Source of the DNA: Psettodes erumei
Lineage: Eukaryota; Chordata; Actinopteri; Pleuronectiformes; Psettodidae
DNA length: 64,000 nucleotides
Assembly (NCBI GenBank): GCA_016785225.1
Contig: JAFBJZ010000457.1
Span: 1,674,001 to 1,738,000, forward strand
Direction of reading: 5' to 3'
The notes below the pieces were generated by a model that worked only from the letters and a program-made list of their open reading frames with translations, searched no databases and was not told the DNA's origin. The stretch's first letter is position 1, and each line of letters begins with the position of its first letter. Below are positions 26,130-39,300 of the stretch, one piece after another. Both the position numbers and the translations under genes were made by a program.

Positions 26130-26147
26130 AAAAAAAAAAAAAAAAAA
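26130..26147. repeat. poly(A) run
   Basis: Eighteen A residues with no recognisable retroposed body upstream. Confidence 0.9.
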
Positions 26148-27061
26148 CACGAGCGTGATGGCTGATATTTAGAGTACATCCTGTGTTTGTGCGTGAGAGC
26201 ACAAAATGGCCCTCATCCTCTTTTTGGGATCTTCCCTCTGCAGTGTCTTCAAAGCTGTGGGCTGTTCTTGCAAAGCTGCCCCAGAGAGAGAGATGAAGGC
26301 AGATAGAGAGACGGAGACAAATGAAACCTGAGCAAACAGTTGTGTCTGACCCACCCCACATCCTCCAAACGCATCACATGAATAACCTCCCACCCGCCTC
26401 CGATCAGGGATGCAGAGGGAGCACGTGTGTGTGTGCACGATTCCAAATGTGTTGAAGAAACTGCGGATGCCGGTGCATGTAATGACCCTGAGGAGGAGGA
26501 GGGTTCGGAACAGCCACGCCGAGGCTGCCATAACCCGCTCCATCACCGCGCAGGAACCTTTCCCACCTCCCCGACTCCCAGCTCTGTCCCGCTCACCGCG
26601 CTCTACTTTATGTACTTGCACAGTTGGAGGTGCAAGGCCACGGCTCGCGGTGCACCTTCCCTCTGGTGAGCGGGAGACGCCGGGCCTCTGGCGGCAGTGA
26701 TTGATGATTATGGGACAACTGCAAGTGGAATAACGCCGGCTGCAGCTATTTATAAACAAAAACACGGCTCACGCCTCTGCCAGCACCAACGCGTATTACC
26801 ATTCTTATCCCAGACCCCATTAGAGAGGGCTCTGCCCAGTGGCTCAAATGTCATTTTTTATTGGGAAAGCAGAATCCCACATATTGAAATGGCTAAGGAA
26901 TCATATTCGCTGCAGTGGCAGTCATAATGCTGGTATCGATATCCTGCAATTAACTGACCTGTGAGCTTGCAAGACTTCAGCGGCAGATGAAGAAAGAGAA
27001 TCCTTGCAGCGCCATCAGATGCACGGAAGCCTAATGTTCCATAAAATCACTCATTCTTGGC

Positions 27062-27125
27062 CACGTGAAAGGAGCAACGTAATAGATAACAACTGTCACG
27101 TAAATAAATGATGAATTGCCACGTG
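27062..27125. promoter_or_regulatory. E-box cluster in the insyn1 intron
   Basis: Two CACGTG palindromes (27,062-27,067 and 27,120-27,125), each preceded by GC, flank a third CACGT core (27,097-27,101) within 64 bases. Such spacing is used by bHLH-ZIP or bHLH-PAS factors such as USF, MITF and CLOCK. Enhancer function is inference. Confidence 0.3.
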
Positions 27126-27328
27126 ACTGTGGAGAAATAAATAACTCAGCCAGGGAGCAGTAATGACTGATTATCACCCACAAGGTCTTTCTGAGAAGGG
27201 TGGGGGGTGTAGACACCGCAGAGCTCTGAGGAGTTAAAGCTGACAATCAGACAGAGCTGCCCAGAAATTAAGAAGTCACCGGTGTGTTGCTGTTCTGACT
27301 TCACAGTGCTGCTCTCGTAGCTCGAGAT

Positions 27329-27353
27329 CACACACACACACACACACACACAC
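27329..27353. repeat. (CA)12 microsatellite
   Basis: Pure CA run in the insyn1 intron. Confidence 0.95.
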
Positions 27354-30300
27354 CTACATAGTCCAGTACATGCGCACAGCTGGCTGAGTGAAAAGCTGAA
27401 TCCAGAAAAGAGAAGGAACCCCCCACCCCCCACATTTCAGCAATGAGCTGTCACACTGCAACAGAATTTGATTCCATTCCTTTTACTGATTGCCCATTGG
27501 CTCACACGCAGCATACTGCGTTCTTTATTAAGACTATTTAACCTCTGCAGGAATTCACATTGTTTTGGCCTTATGCATCAGCCAGTGAAAAAATAGATGT
27601 TCTGCAGATTTTGAGGTAATTAGACTGCGAGAATAATAGTGGCATTTCTACACTTTAAATGAGAATTTGCAAACTTATTATTATTATTTATTTATTTATT
27701 TTTACCTTTTTTTAAAATGATGGTCCACATTTAAAAAGGCACAAGGGGAATCTCACATTTCAAGTTTGTGCAGCATGACATACTGTTTGTTAACTGATAA
27801 ACAAATCCTATTGATCTAATGATTACATGTTATAAATAAATGAGGAAAATAGGAGAACATGTTCCATTTTGAAGACCTTCACCTCCACCGACTCTCCCCC
27901 AAAGTGACTTACTATCCTCATAAAGGCACTGTAGTCTTACCGGGGGAGGGGGGGTCCCGTGGGTCCTGCTTTCTTTCCTGCCAGAATTCATCACCCTCAT
28001 TGCTAAACATCGCTTCCCTGGAGGACGGGCCCAACTCACATCTTAAATAACGGCAAAAATGGGTTCAGCGTTTTTTTCCAGAGAGTGTGAATCACAGCAA
28101 GCGACACTCAAGCACAGTCTGATTGAACCCTGCTGCGTATCTACCATAAAACTTTAATCGCCGTCATGTAAATGGGACTTGTCTGGCCTGCGTGGCACAG
28201 CGTACAGAAAGTCAGAGTACTAAACACACTCACGACAGTGGCATAGTAACAATATAGCCTTTATAGTCTCATCTGTTGTAAGTGTATTTCTCCGCTCATG
28301 GTACAGTCGGCCATTTTGAGAGGTGATGCAGAAAGTAAATTCTAATTAAAAAGCAATATCAAGGTAGCGTCCTGTTCAGGATGCGTGGCCTGACCTCTGT
28401 AGCATGCTGCAGTTTTTATCCATCCTGATCTCGTTTGGGATTTTTACCTGGTACGCAGGTAACTGCCACCATCTCCATCCAATACTGGAATTTTGGAGAC
28501 ATCCTTGCATCGAATCATGCAAGGCGATACTGCCTTTCTGTCCATGCCGCAGCACAGTCTCAAGTAATAAATCTCCTTTACATGTCAAAGAAAAACGGAA
28601 CACAGAGCACAGAGAGTTTTTTTTCGAGATTGTTCCCCTCAAAATCCTATTACAGCCTGTCTTACGTGTGAATCCCATTACAGCCTTTATGACAGGTAAA
28701 AGGAGAAGGATCTAAAGGAAGGACATCGGAAGGTAATATACTGATAAACTACTCCATTTGTAATAATAATACCGGCGGGAGTGGCAAGTCTAGGGGAAAT
28801 AATTCATTTAGGTAGCATGTCAACCTTGGACTTAGTAGTCTGAGGATAAACAAGGGGAAAGAAAACAAAATCAAACAGAGACCCTCTGAAGATTTCTGAT
28901 GTTGAGTTAAAAAATAAACTGTTGCTTATTCAAGACATACAGACTGGTAAATTGAGGGAATATAATGAAGAAAAAAAGGAGATGCCGTAGCATGTGTAGT
29001 GTCTGGGGAGGGGGGGCAGTTAGCAGTGAGCTGCACATCTTCAAATGAAACCAAACAGGAATGATGGACCGTTATTATGTGGATGTAGCCATTATGGAAA
29101 ATCATACAATGGGCAGACGACGCCTGCGTTCGCCTCAAGATGAACGAAAGCGGCAAGGCAATCAGGACTCGTAGAATCAAAGCTCCAAAGGAGAGGAGCA
29201 AATATAAGCCGGACAAAGAGCAATTATCAGTAGCAGAGTGCAGCACGTCCGGGACACCGGCCTCTATCAGTCGGCCTGCTTATGCTGGAGATCAGCTTAT
29301 AGCTTTTCTGCTCATCTGCCAACAGCCTGACGACAGACGAGGAGAGGCAGCAGGAAAACACTGGTGTCAGGTGAAAAATGCATCCCCCACATGTCAGCTT
29401 TTCAGGAGGATCGCAGCTTTCTTAACAACACCGGCCACCGTGCAGTTTGAGAATTATATAATAGGTTTCTGAAAGTGTGTCATGAATACTTTTGATCTCC
29501 AGGAAATCACGTTGTCACTGGTGAGCAGCAGAGCCCTCGCCCTCCGCTTTGCTTGTTTGTGGGAGAGATGACGTTGTGCTCGACAAGCGTGGTCGCACAC
29601 ATGCGGCGCAAATGGGGTGGTCTATTCATCACCCAGCACCAGCCGCAGCAATCCCATTGGCCCGGTTGTCAAATCAAGGCACTTGTGCCAAAATGGAGTC
29701 TGTCAAAGAGAGACTGCTATGTAAACGATCTGATCAGAAAGGCTATCAGGCGGTCGCTCTTTCATGTCTGCGCCGTGCTTAAATGCTGCATTGTTGAAGC
29801 GCGGCGCGGACGGTGAGGTATCCAAACAGCTGGCCCCAGATCAGTCATGCGAACATCCAGCCAGCGAGCCAGCCAGTGGCGTCCAGTGATCGGGTATGAT
29901 AACCAGTTATGACACATCCACATCGCGGGGGGCACCTCCTCTCTGCTGACAGCTCAGCACTGGAACCAAATCTATTCCAAAGCCAAAGGCTTGGCAGACC
30001 AAACAGTTCATTCAGGAAGCAGAAGGAGGTGGTAACCACAAGCTCATTTCCTGAAGTAGTTGATTCTAATACTTATTGTAATATTTGGTGGAATGTGTCA
30101 GGGCAACAATATTAGGATAATTTGATGATTCTTGCAAGGAAAATGGTTCGTTGTAGAAGCACACGAGTAGGACAATATTCCCAAGTCATTTCAAATCCCA
30201 GATTTCACCCCAGTTCATGAAACAGACTAGATCTTCACCATGCGCAAAGAGGCACTATGTATCACCATAGCGCAGTAATGACACTGTAAACAAAAATCTC

Positions 30301-33300
30301 TTAATGGGGACTCGACATGGCAGAATATCATAGAAACCTGGACGGTGACTGTGGTTCTTTCTGTTAGTGCAAACAGATTCCCACAATCAGAAATTACAAT
30401 CAGTCACAAAGCTGTGTCCTGGTGGAGCGCTTCCCACAAAGCAGCCGCTTTGGCCGCCAGCATTGTGCCTTCACAGCCCAGCGAGCAAAACTGGAGCATC
30501 CACTTACTGCAGATTGAGGCAGACTGGTTTTCGCCCAGTCTCCGACCTGTGAACACACGGACCAGCTGTCCTTGCAGGGCCAACGGCCCATTGGTGGGCG
30601 AAGGCGAAAGCTTAACAACTCACAGAGCAAAGCACCTTTCAACCTGACATACATGGGCCAAAGGGTTTCTTCTCATTAAAAGCCGTTTTGGAAGAAATGA
30701 CAAGTACCCGCCTACTGTGCCTGTCAATTTGTTCCTCCTTGCCTGACCTCTTTTGTGAGTGGAAATTAAATTCCTAAATTAAACTTGGTGACGTGCCTCT
30801 AGCGGAGTCTTTGCTCAGGAAAACAACAAGAACAGGGCACCTCAAGCCTTATCTATTCTTCGCTGAATACAAAACACCCTGCCATCTCCACACCTGTGTT
30901 GCTGCCTTGAGCTGAGCTCCACATAAATTCGTCCCTTCTTGGAACATATCAGAGGCTCAATTATTCTGAGGACTGATGAAACACAGCCTCAGGATTTGAA
31001 GTAGAATGTCACATCATCTTTTGACTGAACTGTGTTTAAATTGGTTCCGACCTAACTGCGGCCACGCTCACGTTTGCGAGACAAATCCATGGCGGTGACC
31101 CCCACCGACGAACAGATAATCCGCTACAAATATAGCCCCTCACCGATTTAATGAAAGGAGAGGATATTAAACACCTTGTGCATTTAGCTGATGCTTTTTA
31201 ACCAAGACTAGCTTGCAGCGGCAGCAATACCAGAATAATCCTTAATTCCTAGATCCCCCACATGAAAAAGAAAGCCAGCAGAATCAAAGGAGGGTGTGAG
31301 CTGCGGTAAACAACGGGTTAAGACTTCAGCAGCATCTAACCTTGAGAGCTGTGGAGAGAATAAAAACTGCACCATGCAAAGCATTCCCCCGAGCCTCTTT
31401 TACCTAGCTCTGCTGTGGAGCTCCTGCTTCTTTAGGATGCAGGCCCGGCATATTGACTAGCCCATCATGTCTGTAAGACCCACTGGATTAGCTGGCCCTT
31501 TGAGCTCTGCCTCCCTCTGCGAACCCTGCACTCAGCATAGACTGTAATGAGGGCTTTAGGTTAGACCTCTGCTGAGGTAAACACTCCAAAAATTGCGCTC
31601 GTCATGCTCATCGATTTTTTTCAACTTACACACCTACTGTGGGCTAGTTAGAGAGTTTGGTTGTTTTTAAAAAAAACAAAAACATGCATGTGGTATTTTG
31701 TGATTCAGCTTCGAGCCCTTTCGCTTGTCCCTCGGCAAGGATCGAGCTGAATAGGATGAAAAGGGGTGTTAAAGGCAGCGCAAAGAAAGACTGAGCATGT
31801 GTGCAAGGGAGAAAGAGACGGAGAGGGAGAGAGATGAAGGGTGGATGGAGATAATGGTTTCTCCTGGTGCACAGAATTGCGACAGACTGGGTGGAACAGC
31901 TTAGATCAATTGTTGCAATTGTGCTCGTTCGTGGGCGTGTTCGGGATTGTTTTGGCCTATCTCTGCGCTGTGAATAAAACCACTAGGCTGTAGTTAATGG
32001 TGTGAAAAATGGCATCCATCGAAGTGCACAAGCAGCCTCCAAGAATAGCTACATCATTTCATTGTGTCAAAGCATATTCCGCGCAGAGGGACAGCGTGCT
32101 CTGCATTAGGCCGTCAGACTGACTGTCCCTTTTCACCTGGCGTGGACTCTGCTTTTTACCAGGAGTGCAGATGCACGAGAGGCACGGCAGGCACGGAGGA
32201 ACACCGACTAATAATGTTTTCTGATTTTAGAGAGATGCTATATCTTCCAAGTCTGGGAAAATGCTCAGAGCAGCGTGGGCCGGCCCACTCACAAGTGTGG
32301 CGGCTTAATCCAGCTACAATCACTGGAACTGTGTTATACTAAGGGATCATCAGGGGGCTTTTTTTGTCCTTTCTTTTATTTTTAGCCGTAGTCTGTGATG
32401 CATCATAAATCAACCCAGTTTCCAATGAGATTGTTCAGTCTCTACCATACTCTACGGTACTCTACGGATGAACCTAGATAGCACACAACTGAGCAGCTGC
32501 ATCCTCTGGCCCTAAAATATATTCAACATACTTTTGAAGGGATTTCAAGTTTTTATACTTAGCATACTTTAGCATATCTATTCAGATATAATGGGACAAT
32601 ATTCACAGATGCCATACAAGAGGTTTTTTAGTGCTATATGTGTGGACTATCTCTGGCATCTGAACCATGGAAGAGTTAATGTAAGGCCCCACAGTGCATT
32701 TGTCATTATATGATTAGGAATTTTATTCAAATGTTTCATCAGCTCTTTGGTTCCCTACTATCACCTGATTTTATCACATCTCTGAATAACAGAATGAGGC
32801 TTGGCTTCTCAGCTCGCTAGTTAATGTTAGCACCTGAGAGGGTTGTAAAATCAGTTTGTAGCATTTTGTATCGTGGAAATGTTTACCCCACCAAGTTCTT
32901 TATCGTAAAACTTTATCGTAAAGCGGTAGTGCTCATGTCACCGGCCACTTTACTGCTGCAGTCCAAAGAACTATAACACAGAAGAAGTCCCCAAATATGT
33001 CAATAAATTGTCATAAATAAAACAAACCAGCCACTTGGGCAAAGAAACTATCATGGGAGCTTATACGGAGAAACATTCAGTCTGACAACTTGCAGAATCG
33101 ATCAATCAATACTTTGACACATGAGGCAGGCGAAGTCATTCAAACATCAGAGTTTTGTTTAAGTGCTTCAGAAAATGTCCCATGGGACTGTGAAGAGTGA
33201 CGCCTGCTGTTGACCTTGTTGCAGAGTACATTTGTTGCTGAGTTGTGATCTGATTATCTCAAAACTCATAAGTCCAGTGATTCTATAAAGAAGTTGTCAG

Positions 33301-36237
33301 AGTTATACATTAGCGTTGACTAATTGTGTTGGAGTCAAGACACCAAAAATTTTAAATCTCCTCCACATGGCAAGAATAATAAAAAAAAGATCTCAGCTGC
33401 ATCTTTCTAAAGCAATGTTCATTTTTGTATAATATTTTTTTTACTATACTCTCTCGGGCAATGAAAAATATGACCTCTATAGTGCTATGACAACAGAGAC
33501 ACAGAAAGCTGTTTGACTTTGTTTTCTATGGCTGAATTTGGCCCTTGAAACCATTCTGCCAAGGCAACACTACAATGCTGTTCTTGACGGATATTTTTGT
33601 CCCGCATTATGCCAGTGCGTATTCTCAGTCTGCGTCCCATGAAGCTCATGAATAAAATGGTTAGTTTTAGATTTTTATTTGTCTCATGTTGGAAATGATC
33701 GGCTGAAATTTGGTTTATGGGGGCAGTGCCCAGCCGCGGGACCCAAATGTATTAGGGTATTTGTATGCAAGTCGGCGTGCTGAGGTTGAAGTTTAAATGC
33801 TGAAATACCGCATAAGAACACGTCAGAGGACACATCTGCAAGATCTGGCAAATAATGCGGGGATTGGTTGAATCCACGATAATATCTCTAAATGCAAGAT
33901 CAGAGACTCCTGGAGGGAGTAATGGGCTCATGCAGAGATAATGCACCTCACCATGTGAGCAACACAACTCCAGAAATGCCAAAACATTAGGTTCTCTAAC
34001 TGGGATTTGTTTTTAATCCACCTAATTAATGTGAACTAGACAAAGATCCATTTAACATTTAAATGTCATTAATTACTTCACTTTCTGAGGAGCTTGTCTG
34101 TCTGAATATCTAAGCAGGGTGTCTGAGCTTGGCCCTGGATGTCATAACTAATCTGGATTGTGGACCTGAGTGGGAGCTGTCCTGTTGTATGACTCATTTA
34201 TTTTTGTCTTCACTTACGACACAAGTGAAGATTTCATGATGAGCGAGACTCTGAGACTTGGCAATAAGGATATATCATGGAGATTGTCAGTGTAGAGGTT
34301 TTGGTTTGGATATCACTGCCTTGCAGGAATGTGGTCAGCTGAGGGCTATGGTGCTACCATGATATTCATCATCCAAAAAAGATTCATCACAGACAGCCGT
34401 AGTAAACCTATGAATCACAGAATTTAAACATTCCTATGGAAAACCAGCCAAGTGAAACAGAGTGACACAGTGACTGCATCTGGGCGGGAAGTCTCTTTGC
34501 ATGCTGCGAGTTGGGTGCCTACGCAGGCAGTCGGCGAGTGGGACGAATGATTGTAGCGTCCTACGTTTTCTGCTGTTTGCTTTGTAACAGTTTTTATTCA
34601 AATGCACGATTTAGTCAATCACTTTAGCGAGGTGGCTATTTGCTAGCTTGTAAAAAAAAAATTGGACTGGCTGGGGACGGTATTCAATGAAAAGCCGTCC
34701 ATCCAACATGGACAAGATGTGTGGCAGTAAACGTTAGTGCAGCAGGTGTTGAGGCTGCAGGAGAATAAGCTGGCCATGAGAATGACTTATACTTCCAGTA
34801 TGGATTCAGCTCCTCTCTGAAAGCAGAATCCTTTTTGCTCAGCTGATAGTAAGTGGCCTTGGTCATGGTTATTATACATGTTTGACCAGTCACAGTGATT
34901 GTCTGCAAAGGGCGGCACCTGTAAAATGTTGGAGTCTTCGATGTAAAACCCCCTAAAAATTGGGTGCCTTCAAAGACAGCTCTCTATGTTACTGGAATCT
35001 CACCCCGTGTGTCTCACTCGCTTTCTCTCTCATTGCGCTGCAATGGCAGTTCGCACTCTGCCAGTGGCACAGCATGGACGGCTGCCACCAGCGTCACTGT
35101 CAATGGCATGACAATGCACCACCTAATGCAGGAAAAGGCAAGATGAAGGATGCACAGCGGAGAGGATGGCGCTAATTATTCAGGCACACAGCTAAGAGCA
35201 AACGGGGACTGAACATATGAACAAACTGTTTGGGGGATTTTTTTTGTCACCTGCACTGTCACCTGTGCAGTTGGCAGTTTACGACAGAGATGATAAAGCC
35301 CGAGATTTTAGACTTTTATGCGAAGTAGATGATACAGCAAGGTCTACAAGGGTGAAAAATATAATTAGACTTTTTGGTCTGCTGTTATTCTCAAGGATAT
35401 TAACTGGGAATGGGACTGCAGGCTGATGTGGGCTGGAGCGGACGGAGTGCTGCAGGTTCTGATTAGAGAGGAAAAAATCCTAATTATGATTATGTAAAAA
35501 GCAGGAATGAAAAAAAAATAATTTACTGATGAATTTACTGATGAACATGCATTAGCTAATTCCCAACGTGAAAAACCTTCTGGAGTGTCTTCTCTGTTTC
35601 CAAGATCCTGCTATGCCAATCATCTTCCTATATGTATATTTTCAGAAAATATTTTCCATTTTACTTTCCCCCACCATCATGAGCAGGGTCCACATGATAT
35701 TGTCCACTTCAGTGTAAAATAGTAGGTACATTTGTGGGCTATTGTTTGTCATGTCACATGGGCACACTGACTTGTGGCTGCTTGCATATTATGATGCTCC
35801 AGTAAACACAGATGTCAGTAATCACAGGTGGGAGGCCTGTGTGAAGCAGTTTCTGCTGCCACATGGCTGCATGACTGTGAAACAAATGATCTGATCAAGG
35901 GCCTCAAAATGCTAACAGCCCAGAAATTACCATTAACCTCTTTGGCTACTTTTACAGCCATATCTTTTAAGACTGTGAAGCTGTTTGATGACAGAAACAT
36001 GATTATATGCCAAAGATAAGGTATATTCAAACACTACATGTGATCACAGAAAGATTTGTTAGTGACATAACTGCAGGGATCTGTACAAATCACCTGCAAA
36101 AGAATGGTACATAATGTGGCCATTTCATATGAACTGAACTGAAGAGTTTCAAAAGTTATAGCATCAGGATTTATCAGCAGGAGCAAGACCCTCACAATCT
36201 AATTTTTCTCCATTTTACTTCTTTCTTTATTCATTTT
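27354..36237. other. intron interior, mostly unique-looking DNA
   Basis: This is long complex sequence with almost no microsatellites or recognisable mobile elements. Short tandem words occur at 32,899-32,922 and 35,521-35,545. The low repeat content would suit intronic enhancers, but conservation cannot be judged from one sequence. Confidence 0.4.
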
Positions 36238-36370
36238 AGTTAGAGCTGCAACAATTAATCAATCAACAGAAAAATAATCTGAACTATTTCAATGATCAAT
36301 TCATAGTTTGGAGGATTCTTCAAGCAAAAATGCTAAATACTGAATGGCTCCCGATTCAAATGTCTTACAA
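36238..36370 (+). repeat. dispersed teleost repeat (GAGCTGCAACAATTAATC family)
   Basis: It opens GAGCTGCAACAATTAATCAA, followed by AACAGAAAAATAATCTG and GATCAATTCATAGTTT, and ends AGCAAAAATGCTAAA. This matches the well-known fish element that starts GGGCTGCAAC(A/T)A and is rich in ATTAATCGATTA-like words. It is a non-coding, diverged copy inside the insyn1 intron. Confidence 0.6.
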
Positions 36371-39300
36371 AGTATTAAACTGTATATTTTGGGGTTCTGG
36401 ATGGATGTTGGACAAAAAGAGATGCTAATGCTAACCATAGCGAGGCCGTGCTAGAACAATGCTCACTGTGTGTAAGGACTTATAGGTTCTAATAGAGCCA
36501 ACAGAGCAAAGGGTAATCCTGACAGCAATAACTCAACCTCTAATTGTAAGAATACTACGAGGTCAATTGCATGGGTAATTGTATTCATTCAAAGATAAAG
36601 ATCACTGCAGAAAAGGCATTTCAGTGACAGATCCCATTGATTTTAGAGGAAGACACCATGACCCCGTCCAGTGAAGCTTGCAACTATGTGTGGTCAAGCA
36701 TTCTAAAGTTAACTGGAGTTAATATGGTTTGATTGACTGATTTAATGTGCAGCACATTGTGCTTCCATTACTCTCCTTAGCTTACATATGAAAATAGGAA
36801 AAAAAGGCCAACCATTGTCATTTCTACACAGTCCAAGACACACACACACAAGCCCATGTTCGACCATGCTGACTCACATGTACAGCTTCGAGTAATACAC
36901 ATACAGGACATTTATTTCAGCACTGCAACATCCATATTTACATGGTGTGTGTGGTGAGGAAAGTGTGTGACAAGTAAAGCCTCCCCACTGTCCTCAGTTC
37001 AACTATGACTCACAGTTTTGTGTCTCCCAATGAGTGAGTGCAGATTATTCAGTGGAAATGAGATGGTTGATAGAGATACTCCAAATGACTGTTTGGAATG
37101 AGAGATGGCCTGATTTTATTTGAAGTTCTTATAATGTTCTAACATCCTGATGACCACACTGATCCTATTATGAATCCATTCTGTCCTTTTTTTTTTTTTG
37201 GTTATGTAAAACAGTACCTTTATGGGTTCAGTGGTCAATGAATGCAGTCAGCTGATCAATACCAGGTGTGGTACAGTGTGGAGAAATAAGTGTTGCTAAA
37301 AATTTCTAGCACTACCACATTAATCATAGCGCCCAGGTCTGCACCTTAAGGTTTAAAACCAATTGCGTGTGCACATGTGAGTCACCAAAACGCAAACTAC
37401 GTGACTAATTGACGTAATGTTTGGAGTCCATTTGAAATGGATAAGAAGAAGGTGGGAAGAGGAGATGAAGCTGCGATGATGACCTCCACACTGCCTATCA
37501 AGGTCATGGCTGGCATTATAAGTCCTTGAATCAGCTGCTCATGTTGGCAAAGAGGGCAGCGTGATGGAGTGGTTTGCCCAGAGTCAGGACTTTCAGTCAG
37601 GTAAGGGTGAAGACACACAGGTCATCCATTGTTGTGTTTGAGTGGGGAGGCTTTTGTCAGCACAAAACAAATAGGACAAGGGTATGTAGCCCAGGAGGGC
37701 ATCCGATGTACCCTGCAGTCTATATATTGTAGGTGTCTGTAGGTGTTGAGTATGGAAAATATTTAGAGCTTGAATCAAGAGATGGTGATGAGGAGAAAGA
37801 GGAGCAGGCGATGGAGTCAGGGTGAAAGAGAGGGGGAGAGAAGAGGAGCCAGGGAGAGAGAGAAAAAAGAAGAGAGACAGAGCGAACGCTTATCTCTTGG
37901 CCTGCAGACAACAGTTCTTTTTCAGAGCTGGAGCTGCATGCCCAGGGCTGGGAGGGGGAGTGTGAGCCAGAGGGTCAGCAGTTCATCCCATAATTCTATG
38001 GCAGGAAGTCTGTCGCGGATTCACGACAATAAAAAAAACAAAAAAACTGGCTATTTAACACCTGTCAGTCCTGCATCTGCACTGGGAGCTCACGAGAGCG
38101 GCTGTCAGCCAAAGCATATTTGCAAGGGTTCACAAAGGTGCACGGAAGACTTCTCTTTATCCATCCCTGTGTTTGTGTTATTTTCCTCAGTACTCACTTA
38201 TTTTTAGCTGATGCTGGAATCTCACAAGGCCTTTAGCCCGAAGGAGCACCAGATCCATCTGTCTTGCATCACTGTTGCTTTGCAGAGTCATTTGTAACAA
38301 CCAAAACAGCTTTGGTCTGCATCCAGTCAATAACTAAATGCTATGACCTAAATGGAGGCAATATTAAACGGGCTGCGAGTTGCTACATTTGTTGCAGCAC
38401 ACACTCTTTGAAGGGATGTTTGTTTTCAGTACAGCTTTATGTCTAACTTATGAAGAAAGGAAAAAAAAGAAAGAAACAATGGGCTAAGCGTACATCAAAA
38501 GACTAAAAATGCCTTTAAAAGTCACAATACACCAACTGGAGAGCAGCTTCCTCAAATTGATGTACTGTATTTTTTGGTTTGCACAGATCATAATGTGGGG
38601 AGGAGGGATTCAGGAATGGAATCTGATGTAATATCAGCGAGGATGAGAAAAAGATTTTTATGTGATGGAGGGCTGAAGGTGCAGCATGCAAAACGAAAGT
38701 ACTAAGAACTAAATTAGTATTCAAATCGGATTTTGATTTGAATCCGCAAGAGCATTTTTAAAAGAGCACTTTGGGGGGCATTTATTTCAATGTAAATGTT
38801 TCAACATGGAAAATTAGCTTACAAAATGGAAAAATTATTTTTTTCATTTCACTTTGTCTTTAAAGTCCTGCAAGAAGTGCTGAATTAAGTACATCCACTG
38901 ACATTAAAATCAGTGGAAAATAAGAAAATTGCTATTTCTTTTTGACATTTTATATATATATATATACACACATATGTAAACATATGAAAAATGAAAAATC
39001 TTTTCAGGGGTCAAGGGTCTTTTAATACAATTGTTAGCAAGAGAAAATAACTAAATATCAATTGCTCATTTCAAAACTTGCCCATGTAGATGAAGATTTT
39101 ATGACTGATGTTTGTGAAGAAAAGAAAAGAAAAAAACCCATTTCTTTAAGTGTTGAGGTCCTCAAATTTAAAAGGTCAAAACAAACATGACTTTAGACCA
39201 ACATGTGGCAGTTAAAAACTGTGAGACACAAAGACAATCCCAAAATAGTAAAGAGACACTCTCAAAGCTATGAGTCATCGCCATATTTATGAAAACCTCA

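Noticed and set aside
32070..32110. RE1/NRSF silencer (GGACAGCG half-site)
   Set aside because: Only one half matches the 21-base consensus and the left half is absent. A half-site at 43,644 likewise lacks its partner.
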